From Micromonospora sp. Llam0 (GTDB taxonomy: Bacteria > Actinomycetota > Actinomycetes > Mycobacteriales > Micromonosporaceae), in the NCBI RefSeq assembly GCF_003751085.1, contig NZ_RJJY01000001.1:186001-250000 (forward strand): 64,000 nucleotides of DNA. Reading direction: 5' to 3'. Within the stretch, counting starts at the first letter, position 1, and every line of letters begins with the position of its first letter. The translations under genes were made by a program, and so were the position numbers. The notes below the pieces were generated by a model that searched no databases, was not told the DNA's origin, and saw nothing but the letters and a program-made list of their open reading frames with translations. This document shows positions 1 through 7,457 of this stretch, in pieces.

Positions 1-2
1 AG

Positions 3-809
3 GCCGGCCGCCACCTCGTCGCGGACCTGACGATGTCGTACGTCGCCTCCGGCAGACAGGTGATCGAGTTGGCCGGGCGGCGGCGGCTGCCAGCCACGTA
101 CACCCCGGTCTTCGTCGCCAACCCCCGGGGCGACCGGGAATGGGCGAGCGTCGAGGCGATGGAGCTGCGCCGGTTGTTCCACCCACGGTCCGTCGGGCTG
201 GGCCGGGTCGTCGAGCAGTCGGACGGGGCAGGTACGCCGGCCCAGCTGCTCGCCTGGCTGCCCGGCCCGGACGGTCCCGGCACCGGGTTGCTGCAGCTCG
301 ACTGCGGTCTGGTCGACGCCGAGGCGGGGTACGACGGCGGCGCGGGGTACGACGGCGGCGCGGGCCCCGCGTTGGAGCTGGGGACAGCCGACGAGCCAGC
401 CGTGCTCACCGCCGAGAGCATTCGGCAGCAGGGGCGGCGCCGTCCGGTGGACTCACCCGGCGGTCTTGCGCTCCTGCCGGCCGCCGCTGACCCCGGTGCC
501 GCGATCCGGTTGGCGGACGCGTTGCTGGCCGCCGGGCTGACCGGGGTGATCGGCTGGTCGTGGCCGGTGCCGCGGCCGGTGGCGGCGCTGATGCTCGCGG
601 TCCTGCATGGCAAGCTGATTGACGAGCGGCTGCCGGCGGCCGAGGCGGTCACCGCGGTACGGCGGTGGATGCTCGACCCCGACCGGCGTGGCCCGGTGGC
701 CGGGGCGGCCGGCCACGCCGCGACCATGGCCGGAACCGATCTCACCGATCCGGTCTTCTGGGCGGCCATGTGGCATCGCGGCTCGATCCGGGTGCCGGAC
801 GAGTCGTAG
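3..809 (+). CDS. CHAT-domain protein, C-terminal part (5' end outside window)
   Basis: The frame is open from the first bases of the window, so the apparent ATG at 33 is internal and this is the tail of a longer protein. The last ~100 residues resemble the end of a CHAT (caspase-like, HetF-associated) domain: a VIGWSWPVPRPVAALM segment matches the family's 'VIGtLWpV.d..ta.lM' stretch, and the end (DPVFWAAMWHRGS) matches the closing 'P.yWAaF.l.G'. CHAT proteins are predicted cysteine proteases or scaffolds in signalling and defence systems. Where the catalytic Cys usually sits ('LS.AC.T'), this protein reads LALLPAAAD with no Cys, so it may be inactive. An 18-bp unit duplicated at about 330-365 adds six residues. 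The assignment rests on motif similarity only. Confidence 0.6.
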   Translation, partial: AGRHLVADLTMSYVASGRQVIELAGRRRLPATYTPVFVANPRGDREWASVEAMELRRLFHPRSVGLGRVVEQSDGAGTPAQLLAWLPGPDGPGTGLLQLDCGLVDAEAGYDGGAGYDGGAGPALELGTADEPAVLTAESIRQQGRRRPVDSPGGLALLPAAADPGAAIRLADALLAAGLTGVIGWSWPVPRPVAALMLAVLHGKLIDERLPAAEAVTAVRRWMLDPDRRGPVAGAAGHAATMAGTDLTDPVFWAAMWHRGSIRVPDES

Positions 810-859
810 CGGTAGCTGGCCGGCGGGGGTCAGCCCGGCTAAGTCAGCCCCGGCTGGAG

Positions 860-1267
860 TCAGCCCCGGCTGGAGATCTGCTGCACGGCCCAGCCGTTGC
901 CGTCCGGGTCGGTGAAGTAGAAGAAGCCGACGTTGTCCAGCGGGTCGGGGACCGGATGGGGATTCTCGCCGAGGACCTGGATGTCGCTGACCGCGACACC
1001 GCGTCCGCTGAGCTCGGCGTGCGCGGCCTTGAGGTCGGCGACGACGAGCTGTAGGCCACGGAGCGAACCGGGCGGCATGTCCGGTACGGCGCCCTTGCCG
1101 ATCACCACGGAGCAGCCCGACCCGGGCGGAGTCAGTTGGATGATCCGTACCTCGTCGTTGATCTTCGTGTCGTGGTCGACGGCGAAGCCGAGCTGTTCGG
1201 CGTAGAAGTCCTTGGCCCGGTCCAGGTCCGCAACCGGGACCACGACCACCTCGAGCGTCCAGTTCAC
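860..1267 (-). CDS. VOC-family (glyoxalase/bleomycin-resistance fold) protein
   Basis: A 135-residue protein starting at GTG 1267, with GGAAGG a few bases upstream. It has the layout of a single vicinal-oxygen-chelate module: an N-terminal strand (LEVVVVPVADLDRAKDFYAEQLGF), a middle QL/VV strand, and a C-terminal VGFFYFTDPDGNGWAVQQ segment typical of lactoylglutathione lyase-like proteins. These proteins bind a divalent metal and act as isomerases, dioxygenases or antibiotic-binding proteins; the substrate cannot be told from sequence. It lies 3 bp after the LacI regulator gene on the same strand, so the two are probably co-transcribed. The usual metal-ligand pattern (H/E/H/E) is incomplete, so a binding rather than a catalytic role is possible. 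Confidence 0.85.
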   Translation of the reverse strand: MNWTLEVVVVPVADLDRAKDFYAEQLGFAVDHDTKINDEVRIIQLTPPGSGCSVVIGKGAVPDMPPGSLRGLQLVVADLKAAHAELSGRGVAVSDIQVLGENPHPVPDPLDNVGFFYFTDPDGNGWAVQQISSRG

Positions 1268-1270
1268 GTG

Positions 1271-2353
1271 TCACCTTCCGGTCGACGGCGCGGCGGTGCT
1301 GCCCCGGACGACGAGAGTAGTGCCGATCTCCACCCGGTGTTGCGGCAACACGCCACCGTTGGCCAGCGCGAGCACCATCCCGGCGGCGGTCGACGCCATC
1401 TCGTCCAGCGGCTGGCGCACGGTGGTCAGCGGCGGGCAGCACCAGCGGGCGTTGTCGATGTCGTCGAAGCCGACCACGCTCAGGTCCTGCGGGATGCGCA
1501 GGCCGAGCCGCCAGGCAGCACTGTAGACGCCGAGGGCCTGCAGGTCGTTGCCACAGATCACCGCCGTCGGCCGGTCAGGCCGGTCGAGCAGGTCCCGGCC
1601 GTGCGTCTCGCCGTCCTCGTAGAAGAACCGGCCACTGCGGATCAGATCGTCGTCCAGCCGTACGCCGACGGCCGCCATCGCCGCCCGACAGCCCTCCAGC
1701 CGGGCGCGGGCTCCGAGCATGTCGAGTGGGCCGCTGATCACGGCGATCCGGCGGTGCCCGAGGTCCAGCAGGTGGCGGGTCGCGGTGATGCCGCCGTTCC
1801 AGTTGGTGGCACCGACCGACGGGGTCGGGTGGGCCGGTTCGCCGACCGGGTCCAGGGCGACCAGGGGGATGGCGCTGGCGGCGAGTTGGGCGTGCTGCTC
1901 CGGGGTGAACGCGGAGTAGACGGCGATCACCCCGACCGGCCGGCGGGCCAGCAACTGCTCGGCCCAGGACCGGCCCGGCTCGGTGCGGCCCTGCACCTCG
2001 GTGAACCCGACGGCGAGTTCGTTGGTCCGGGCGACCAGCTCCACCCCGCGCAGGATCTCGATCGCCAGGTGGCTCTCCAGCTGGTAGAAGACGACCTCGA
2101 TGCCAGCGGTCGGGGAGGCCGAGCCGGGCCGCTGGTAGCCGTGCTCGCGCATGAGTGCCTCAATCCGGCGGCGGGTCTCCAGTGCCACTCCGGACCGTCC
2201 GTTGAGCACCTTCGAGACGGTGGGTTTCGAGACGCCGGCCAGCTCGGCGATCGTCGCGACGGAGAGCTCGCCACGGCGGCGTCCGCGTCGCTGACCTTCG
2301 GGCGGCCTGCCGGCCGCCGGTGGGTTGTCCGGGTGTGTCGGGGCGTGGTCCAC
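1271..2353 (-). CDS. LacI-family transcriptional repressor
   Basis: A protein of about 360 residues with an N-terminal LacI helix-turn-helix (VATIAELAGVSKPTVSKVLNG) and a periplasmic-binding-protein-like effector domain ending in VGFDDIDNARWCCPPLTTVRQP, the standard LacI/GalR core motif. The frame also opens at TTG 2365, but that codon abuts the GGAAGG ribosome site; GTG 2353 has better spacing and is preferred. It is divergent from the secreted esterase at 2572, and two matching palindromes (2411-2424, 2465-2478) lie between them, so it probably represses both itself and the esterase until a sugar inducer is present. The sugar is unknown; a plant cell-wall oligosaccharide is the natural guess from the neighbour. 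Confidence 0.9.
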   Translation of the reverse strand: MDHAPTHPDNPPAAGRPPEGQRRGRRRGELSVATIAELAGVSKPTVSKVLNGRSGVALETRRRIEALMREHGYQRPGSASPTAGIEVVFYQLESHLAIEILRGVELVARTNELAVGFTEVQGRTEPGRSWAEQLLARRPVGVIAVYSAFTPEQHAQLAASAIPLVALDPVGEPAHPTPSVGATNWNGGITATRHLLDLGHRRIAVISGPLDMLGARARLEGCRAAMAAVGVRLDDDLIRSGRFFYEDGETHGRDLLDRPDRPTAVICGNDLQALGVYSAAWRLGLRIPQDLSVVGFDDIDNARWCCPPLTTVRQPLDEMASTAAGMVLALANGGVLPQHRVEIGTTLVVRGSTAAPSTGR

Positions 2354-2410
2354 GACCGTCGCCAACCTTCCGCTTGATCTGGGGCATCGCCCGGCTCATG
2401 CTACGAGGTG

Positions 2411-2424
2411 TCGAAGCGCTTCTA
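2411..2424. promoter_or_regulatory. LacI-type operator candidate 1
   Basis: TCGAAGCGCTTCTA contains the perfect palindrome GAAGCGCTTC with the central CG typical of LacI-family operators. It lies in the divergent region between the LacI gene and the esterase gene and matches the second site at 2465-2478 at 12 of 14 positions. Binding is inferred. Confidence 0.6.
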
Positions 2425-2464
2425 TGTAGATCTCTCGATGCCGGTCCGACGCCGACCTTGAATC

Positions 2465-2478
2465 TCGAACCGTTTCTA
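2465..2478. promoter_or_regulatory. LacI-type operator candidate 2
   Basis: TCGAACCGTTTCTA follows the same TCGAAnCGnTTCTA pattern as the site 54 bp upstream. A weaker inverted half-match (ACTGTTTCGA) follows at about 2491-2500. The paired spacing suggests cooperative repressor binding upstream of the esterase start. Confidence 0.55.
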
Positions 2479-2571
2479 TCGATACTAGTAACTGTTTCGA
2501 GCCGGAGTAAAGCGGGAGCCTGGGCAGCCCCCGCGTCGGACCCCATCCTGCGTGCGTTCCGGAGGAACCAC

Positions 2572-3969
2572 ATGAGACTCATGGCCAAGATGCTGGCCGC
2601 CGCCGCAGCAACCGTCACCGCTGCGGCGGCCGCGTTGACCTTCGCTGCACCCGCCTCGGCGGCCACCCTGACCGAGGTCACCAACTTCGGCACCAACCCC
2701 AGCAACCTGCGCATGTACCTGTACGTGCCGGACCAGGTCGCACCCCGTCCGGCGATCCTGGTCGCGATGCACTACTGCACCGGCACCGGACCGGCGTTCT
2801 ACTCCGGCACCCAGTACGCGTCCCTGGCCGACCGGTACGGCTACATCGTCATCTACCCGTCGGTCACCCGTAGCAGCCAGTGTTTCGACGTCTACTCGCC
2901 GCAGGCGTTGACCCGCGGTGGCGGCAGCGACCCGGTCGGCATCCGGTCGATGATCAGCTACGTGGAGCAGCGCTACAACACCGACCCGGACCGGATCTTC
3001 GCCACCGGTACGTCCTCCGGCGCGATGATGACCAACGTGATGCTCGGCGTCTACCCGGACGTCTTCGCCGCCGGTGCGTCCTTCGCCGGGGTGCCGTTCA
3101 CCTGCTTCGCCACCACCGGCGGCTCCGAGTGGAACAGCCAGTGCTCCGGCGGGCAGATCGTCCGTACCCCCCAGCAGTGGGGTGACGCCGTCCGCAACAG
3201 CCTGCCCGGGTACTCCGGACCGTGGCCCCGGATGCAGATCTGGCACGGCACCAACGACGACACGCTGCGCTACCCGAACTTCGCCGAGCAGATCAAGCAG
3301 TGGACCAATGTGCACGGGCTGAGCCAGACCCCGACCTACACCGACAGCCCGCAGGGCAACTACACCCGCACCCGGTACGGCAGCTCCGGCCCGATGGCCC
3401 CGGTCGAGGCGATCAGCATGCAGGGCGTCGGGCACAACCTGCCGGTCGACGCCGCCCAGGTGATCCGCTTCTTCGGCCTGGACGGCACCGCTCCGCCGAC
3501 GACCGCTCCGCCGACGACCGCCCCACCGACGACCGCCCCACCGACCACGGCACCACCCACCACCGCGCCGCCGACCACGGCCCCGCCGACGACCGCACCG
3601 CCGACCACCGCGCCACCGACGACCGCACCGCCGACCACGCCGCCGCCGTCCGGGGCCTGCCGGGTCACCTACGGGGTGAACGCGTGGAACAACGGGCTGG
3701 TCGCCTCGGTGACCATCGCCAACACCGGCAGCAGCGCGATCAACGGCTGGTCCCTGGCGTTCACCCTGCCGTCCGGGCAGACCATCATCTCCGGCTGGAA
3801 CGCGACGTACTCGCCGACCAGCGGCGCGGTGACCGCCCGCAACATGTCCTACAACGCCACCATCCCGCCGAACGGCTCACAGAGCATCGGCTTCCAGGCC
3901 ACCCACTCCGGCAACAGTGGTAGGCCCAGCTCGTTCACCCTGAACGGCACTCCCTGCGCCGTCGCCTGA
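2572..3969 (+). CDS. Secreted PHB-depolymerase/feruloyl-esterase-like esterase with CBM2
   Basis: A 465-residue secreted enzyme. ATG 2572 has GGAGG 7 bases upstream and begins a clear signal peptide (to about residue 30, ending APASA). Residues ~31-305 form an esterase of the PHB depolymerase / CE1 type: nucleophile Ser148 in G-T-S-S-G, probable Asp229 or Asp230 in WHGTNDDT, and His288 in GVGHNLP. A threonine-proline linker of about twelve PTTAP units follows, then a family 2 carbohydrate-binding module from about residue 361 to the end. The likely job is removing acetyl or feruloyl groups from xylan while docked on cellulose. The upstream open frame to 2320 is a non-coding extension through the operator region. 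A strong hairpin follows the stop. Confidence 0.9.
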   Translation: MRLMAKMLAAAAATVTAAAAALTFAAPASAATLTEVTNFGTNPSNLRMYLYVPDQVAPRPAILVAMHYCTGTGPAFYSGTQYASLADRYGYIVIYPSVTRSSQCFDVYSPQALTRGGGSDPVGIRSMISYVEQRYNTDPDRIFATGTSSGAMMTNVMLGVYPDVFAAGASFAGVPFTCFATTGGSEWNSQCSGGQIVRTPQQWGDAVRNSLPGYSGPWPRMQIWHGTNDDTLRYPNFAEQIKQWTNVHGLSQTPTYTDSPQGNYTRTRYGSSGPMAPVEAISMQGVGHNLPVDAAQVIRFFGLDGTAPPTTAPPTTAPPTTAPPTTAPPTTAPPTTAPPTTAPPTTAPPTTAPPTTPPPSGACRVTYGVNAWNNGLVASVTIANTGSSAINGWSLAFTLPSGQTIISGWNATYSPTSGAVTARNMSYNATIPPNGSQSIGFQATHSGNSGRPSSFTLNGTPCAVA

Positions 3970-3979
3970 CGTGCGCCGC

Positions 3980-4017
3980 GGTGGTGGGGCGTCCGACCGG
4001 GCGGACGCCCCACCACC
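3980..4017. terminator. Bidirectional terminator hairpin
   Basis: A 16-bp perfect inverted repeat (GGTGGTGGGGCGTCCG and its complement) with a 6-base loop sits between the esterase stop and the stop of the immunity gene on the other strand. It can serve both convergent genes. Confidence 0.75.
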
Positions 4018-4032
4018 CGTACCGTGCGTCGT

Positions 4033-4467
4033 TCAGCCACCCAGCCAGTGCAAGGGTGGCTGCTCCCCGGTGCGTAGATAGTGGCGGGCTGCTTCGCGGG
4101 CCTGTGCCGTGGCGATCCTGGTACGTATGGGCGGCAGCTCGGCCCAGTCGCCGTAGACGTCGAAGGCAACCGGGGCGTCCGCAGGTTCGACGTCAGGGTC
4201 GACGGCGTACCGGTTGCCGGTGCCGTGCGGTTGACTGCGGTCCAGCCAGTCGACGAAGGACCGGTCAGGATGCCCGACGCCGATCATGATCGCGCCATGC
4301 CGGGTGGGACGGTGGATCTGCACCGCGTACGCGACGCCGTCCTCGGCGGCCTGTCGGTGCACCTGGTCGAGGACCATGTCGAGCTCTTCGACGGTCGACA
4401 CCTCGACTTCGCGCCCGCGATCGGGCTCCTCCACGGACGGCCCGTCCCACGACACCACGTAGCTCAT
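4033..4467 (-). CDS. Imm1-family immunity protein (DddI-like)
   Basis: A 144-residue acidic protein with the features of Imm1 immunity proteins: N-terminal MSYVVSWDG strand, central YAVQIHRPTRHGAIMIGVG, and C-terminal AREAARHYLRTGEQPPLHW. Imm1 proteins are the usual partners of SCP1.201/DddA-type deaminase toxins and bind the toxin to block it. The start codon overlaps the repaired stop codon of the upstream toxin (ATGA), the classic translational coupling of a toxin-immunity pair. The toxin gene is broken, but this gene is uninterrupted, so it is now an orphan that might still protect against incoming relatives of the toxin. The family call is from pattern; the coupling is seen directly. Confidence 0.75.
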   Translation of the reverse strand: MSYVVSWDGPSVEEPDRGREVEVSTVEELDMVLDQVHRQAAEDGVAYAVQIHRPTRHGAIMIGVGHPDRSFVDWLDRSQPHGTGNRYAVDPDVEPADAPVAFDVYGDWAELPPIRTRIATAQAREAARHYLRTGEQPPLHWLGG

Positions 4468-4996
4468 CGCCGGATACCTTTCCCCGTGCCGGTGTAGACA
4501 CGCTGCAAGGTGGCGCTGTCGCCGTCCACAGGTACACGGCCAGTCGCTTCCCTTCGGGTATCAGTCCGGGCAGAACCTCGTCACATCCGACGTATTCGCC
4601 CCGGGTTACGCAACTCGGCTTGTTTACTACCAGCGTCGCCTCGGTGGGACTGCCAGGTTTACGGAGGACGGCGGCAGCGTGTGCTTCGACGTGTTCACGA
4701 GTGACTTGCGCCAATGCGTGCCAGTCTGCCCGGATTCCTGCCCGAGCGTCTGGCGCCCCGCCGCTGCGGAGGGCTCCTCCTCCCTGTGTCAACGGCGGTG
4801 AAATCATCTGCTTACCACTCGCATCGTAGAGCAGACCATGAGTCGGACCCTTCCTGCCGCGACGTGGGAGTTGCCGGCTCGCGTCCTGGAGCCACTGGGG
4901 AGCCTTGGCTCCGGCTGTCTCGCTGCGTCCGGCCGACGTGCTGTCGGTTGACGCACCATGATGGCCGTCCTTGCTGGTCGGGCGGGCAACCCCGGC
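4464..4996 (-). pseudogene. DddA/SCP1.201-like DNA deaminase toxin, catalytic C-terminal fragment
   Basis: This fragment holds the toxin domain. After a polar linker it reads GPTHGLLYDASGKQ, then the zinc-deaminase core: HVE at 4693-4685 (zinc-binding His plus catalytic Glu) followed by two Cys in PSCVTRGEYVGC, the pattern of SCP1.201-type double-stranded DNA cytosine deaminases such as DddA. The frame breaks near 4538-4540. Adding one base there gives VPVDGDSATLQRVYTG plus seven more residues, ending at a TGA that overlaps the immunity start. The 5' side is cut by an IS insertion at 4996; the N-terminal half lies at 7458-7738. The repaired protein would be 267 residues with HVE at 192-194 and Cys at 219 and 228. 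The present gene cannot make an intact toxin, and the frameshift could be an assembly error. Confidence 0.75.
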
Positions 4997-5128
4997 CACG
5001 GGCACGGCAAAGTCGGAGGGTGTGCGGCTGAGGACTCCGCGTTGAGGTCCGGAGTGGATTTGACGGAACGGGCACGGCTCCGGTGATCTTGAGGTTGTCT
5101 ACGCCTTCGGATCACCTTGTGGAGTACC

Positions 5129-5581
5129 GTGCCCGCGCCTGCATCATTGCTGATCAACGCTGTCCAAGGCCAGTCGGGCCAGAGGACACGGCCTGTCCTG
5201 TTGGGCCGTGACGGGCAGGAAAGCCTGGTGGCGGCGTTGTCGCGGGTTCCCGATCCGCGAGACGCGCGGGGTGTCCGGCATCGGCTTCCGACGGTGGTCG
5301 GGTTGGCCCTCGCCGCGGTCTTGGCCGGAAGTGTGTCGGCGTACGCGGTCGGGCAGTGGATCGCCGGATGTTCGCAGAAGACGTTGAAGGCGTTCGGTGC
5401 CCGGGTGGACCCGGCCACCGGAAGGTACGTCGGCCCGGACGAGAAGACGGTGCGGGGGTTGTGTGCCCGACTCGACGGTGACGCGTTGGACGCCGCCATG
5501 GGCCGGTGGCTGCAGCGCCGCGCGGACGCGGCGGCGCGGGCGAAAGCCCGGGTCGGGGTGCGGCCGTCGCGGGACCGTAAG
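5129..5581 (+). pseudogene. ISAs1-type transposase, N-terminal fragment
   Basis: The fragment starts at GTG 5129 behind GGAG. It encodes the DDE_Tnp_1-associated N-terminal region: LSRVPDPRDARGVRHRLPTVVGLALAAVLAGSVSAYAVGQWI is the hallmark of ISAs1/H-repeat transposases. It stops just after RPSRDRK, where the family normally continues with the first catalytic Asp (AIAVDGK). The IS3 element starts at 5583. The catalytic middle, roughly 85 residues by comparison with the family, is missing on both sides of the IS3 element, so this copy was probably already internally deleted and non-autonomous. Confidence 0.75.
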
Positions 5582-5627
5582 GCCTGAGGGGCCTCGCGTT
5601 TTCCGGACAGTGGTTCGGCCGGTTCTT

Positions 5628-6512
5628 TCACGCCGCGATTTGAAGGTTCTCGAACTCTGCGTGGACTTCCCGGGGAGGTCGGTAGCCCACCGCTGAATGC
5701 AGACGCTGACAATTGTACCAGAATTCGATGTAGGCAGTAACGTCCCGACGTGCCGCCTCACGCGTGGGATACTTCACACGCGACACGCGTTCGTTCTTCA
5801 GCGCACCGAAGAACGATTCCGCCATCGCATTGTCGAAACAAATTCCGGTCCGGCCAGCGGATCGCCGCAACCTCAGATCCCGAAGCGTTCTGCCGTAGTC
5901 GTCCGACATGTAGTTGCTGCCCCGGTCCGAATGAAAGATGGCGTTCTTCCTGAGTTCGCGATTCCGGGCGGCGTTACGGATGGCGCGGGAGATCAACGGC
6001 GTCTGGTAGTGGTCGTCCATCGCGTACCCGATGACTTCCTTCGTGCAGCAGTCGATGACGGTCGCCAGATACAGCCACCCCTCGCCGGTCGGGATGTACG
6101 TGATGTCGCCGACGAGCTTCTCCCCAGGCGCGTCGGCGGTGAACTCCCGGCCGACGAGGTCAGGCACCGTGCCGGACGACGACTGGGTGAGTCCCCACCG
6201 CCTCGGGCGGGGCTGGCACGGCACGAGCCCGAGCTCGCGCATCAGCTGGCGGACGAGTTCCGGCCCGGCGGACACGCCCTGGCGCCGCAGTTGCGCGTGG
6301 ACACGTCGATGCCCGTAGGTGCCGTCAGACGCGGCGAACACCTCCTCGATGGCCGATCGAAGGTGGGCGCGGCGGGTGGCGGTCGCGGAGTCGGGGCGGG
6401 TTCGCCATTCGTAGTATCCGGACCTGGACACGCCGAGTTGTTCGCACATGAAGTCGACGGGGTAGGCGTACTTCGCGGTGTCGAGTCGCATCGTCTCGAT
6501 GAACTCGTACAA
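5628..6512 (-). CDS. IS3-family transposase OrfB (DDE integrase core)
   Basis: A 294-residue rve-type integrase. The N-terminal part has the HTH_21-like segment (SRSGYYEWRTRP). The DDE triad is visible as Asp in GDITYIPTGEGWLYLATVID, Asp in FHSDRGSNY and Glu in FDNAMAESFFGALKNE. The end, RLHSAVGYRPPREVH, is standard for the family. OrfB is normally made as an OrfA-OrfB fusion by -1 slippage at the A-run near 6551-6556; translation from its own ATG at 6512 would give a free form. All catalytic residues are present, so the copy may be active. Confidence 0.92.
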   Translation of the reverse strand: MYEFIETMRLDTAKYAYPVDFMCEQLGVSRSGYYEWRTRPDSATATRRAHLRSAIEEVFAASDGTYGHRRVHAQLRRQGVSAGPELVRQLMRELGLVPCQPRPRRWGLTQSSSGTVPDLVGREFTADAPGEKLVGDITYIPTGEGWLYLATVIDCCTKEVIGYAMDDHYQTPLISRAIRNAARNRELRKNAIFHSDRGSNYMSDDYGRTLRDLRLRRSAGRTGICFDNAMAESFFGALKNERVSRVKYPTREAARRDVTAYIEFWYNCQRLHSAVGYRPPREVHAEFENLQIAA

Positions 6513-6517
6513 GCTCG

Positions 6518-6811
6518 TTACCGAGGGCCCTTCGCGAAGTACGCCGCGGCTTTTTTCAGGAAGCTGTTCTCCATTTCGAGTTCCCGGTTGCGGCGTTCGA
6601 GTTCCTTCAGTCGAGCGCGCTCGTCGACGCCGATCTGTGGGCTGTTCTGGGCGCCGCTGTTTTCCCGCCGGTACTGGCGGACCCAGGAACGCAGCGTCTC
6701 CGGATGAACGTCGATCTCCCGGGCAACCTGCGACACTGGCTTGTTCGACTGTAGAACGAGTTGCACTGCTTCTTCACGGAACTCTGGGGTGTATGAGCTT
6801 ATGCGTGCCAT
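6518..6811 (-). CDS. IS3-family transposase OrfA (HTH, leucine-zipper)
   Basis: A 97-residue HTH_Tnp_1 protein: YTPEFREEAVQLVLQSNKPVSQVAREIDVHPETLRSWVRQY is the DNA-binding domain, followed by a coiled coil (LKELERRNRELEMENSFLKK). It binds the element's ends. The slippery run sits in the FLKKAAA codons near the 3' end; after slippage the frame runs into OrfB, and without it the protein ends at AKGPR. Confidence 0.92.
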   Translation of the reverse strand: MARISSYTPEFREEAVQLVLQSNKPVSQVAREIDVHPETLRSWVRQYRRENSGAQNSPQIGVDERARLKELERRNRELEMENSFLKKAAAYFAKGPR

Positions 6812-6891
6812 CGCGCTTCTTCCCTCGACTTTCCTAACAGGGTAACCTTATTGGCTCCCTGTCCGGAATCCTCGGGGCACCTCAGGAGGTC

Positions 6892-7425
6892 AAGGAGGCG
6901 CATTTCGTGTTCCCGGTGCTCGACAACCAGCCGACCCTGTTCGACCGGCTCAACGCGCTGGACTGGGCCGGGGTGCCGGTCACCGGGCGCAGTGTGGATG
7001 ACGACCGGGGCCGCCACGAGGCACGTACCGTCCAGGTCATGCCCGCCCCGCCGGATCTGAACTTTCCGCACGTCGCGCAGGTGTTACTGATCGAGCGCGC
7101 CGTCACCGTGAAGGGCCGTACCAGCTACCAGGCGATGCTGTATGTCACCAGCCTCACCGCCGGACAGGCCGACGCCGCTGATCTGCTGGCCTACGTCCGT
7201 CAGCACTGGGGAATCGAGGTCCTCCACTGGGTGAGGGATGTGACCTTTCGGGAGGACGCTTCCCGGATCCGTACCGGCAACGCGCCGCGTGTCATGGCGA
7301 CCCTACGAAACGTGTCGGTCAGCCTCCTGAGAATCCACGACACCACCAACATCGCCGCCGCCCTGCGCTACAACGCCCGCAACAACAGCCGAATCCTCAA
7401 ACTCCTACAGCTCCAACCAGCCTAA
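6892..7425 (+). pseudogene. ISAs1-type transposase, C-terminal fragment
   Basis: The fragment reads [25 protein letters not shown], the conserved ISAs1 segment that follows the second catalytic Asp, then [40 protein letters not shown], the segment with the final Glu. It ends normally at 7425, 12 bp before the right terminal repeat. It is in the same frame as the N-terminal fragment once the IS3 element and one AGG are removed (…SRDRK-V-KEAHF…). The middle of the catalytic domain is absent. Confidence 0.75.
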
Positions 7426-7457
7426 ACATCAACCCAGCCGACTTTGCCGTGCCCGTG

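Larger units (their letters stand above)
5583..6886 (-). mobile_element. IS3-family insertion sequence, complete
   Basis: The element is about 1304 bp. Its imperfect inverted ends both begin CCTGAGG and share TTCCGGACAG (5583-5613 against the complement of the right end). It is flanked by a 3-bp repeat AGG (5580-5582 and 6887-6889), the expected IS3 duplication size. It carries orfA (6518-6811) and orfB (5628-6512) on the minus strand with a run of six A before G on that strand (complement of 6551-6556), a likely programmed -1 frameshift site. Removing the element plus one AGG joins the two ISAs1 transposase fragments in frame, which supports these boundaries. Confidence 0.8.
4997..7457 (+). 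mobile_element. ISAs1-family insertion element, itself interrupted
   Basis: The ends are a 20-bp perfect inverted repeat (4997-5016 and 7438-7457) beginning CACGGGCACGGCAAAG. They are flanked by an 11-bp direct repeat GCAACCCCGGC (4986-4996 and 7458-7468). ISAs1-type elements make target duplications of about 8-10 bp, and the last bases here are ambiguous because repeat and end share sequence. Inside is an ISAs1-like transposase gene split by an IS3-family element. The insertion sits inside the deaminase toxin gene, and removing it with one repeat copy rejoins the toxin frame. A partial copy of the terminal repeat (GGGCACGGC) also occurs at 5070-5078. Confidence 0.8.

Noticed and set aside
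3490..3650. PTTAP codon repeats as a mobile or satellite repeat.
   Set aside because: They encode an ordinary linker; similar runs in the CotH and GH6 genes fit independent linkers.
4538..4540. Programmed frameshifting in the toxin gene.
   Set aside because: No slippery run is present at the site; a simple one-base loss or sequencing error explains it better.
4804..5712. A minus-strand frame across the IS boundary.
   Set aside because: It crosses two element ends and the transposase in another frame; no motif.
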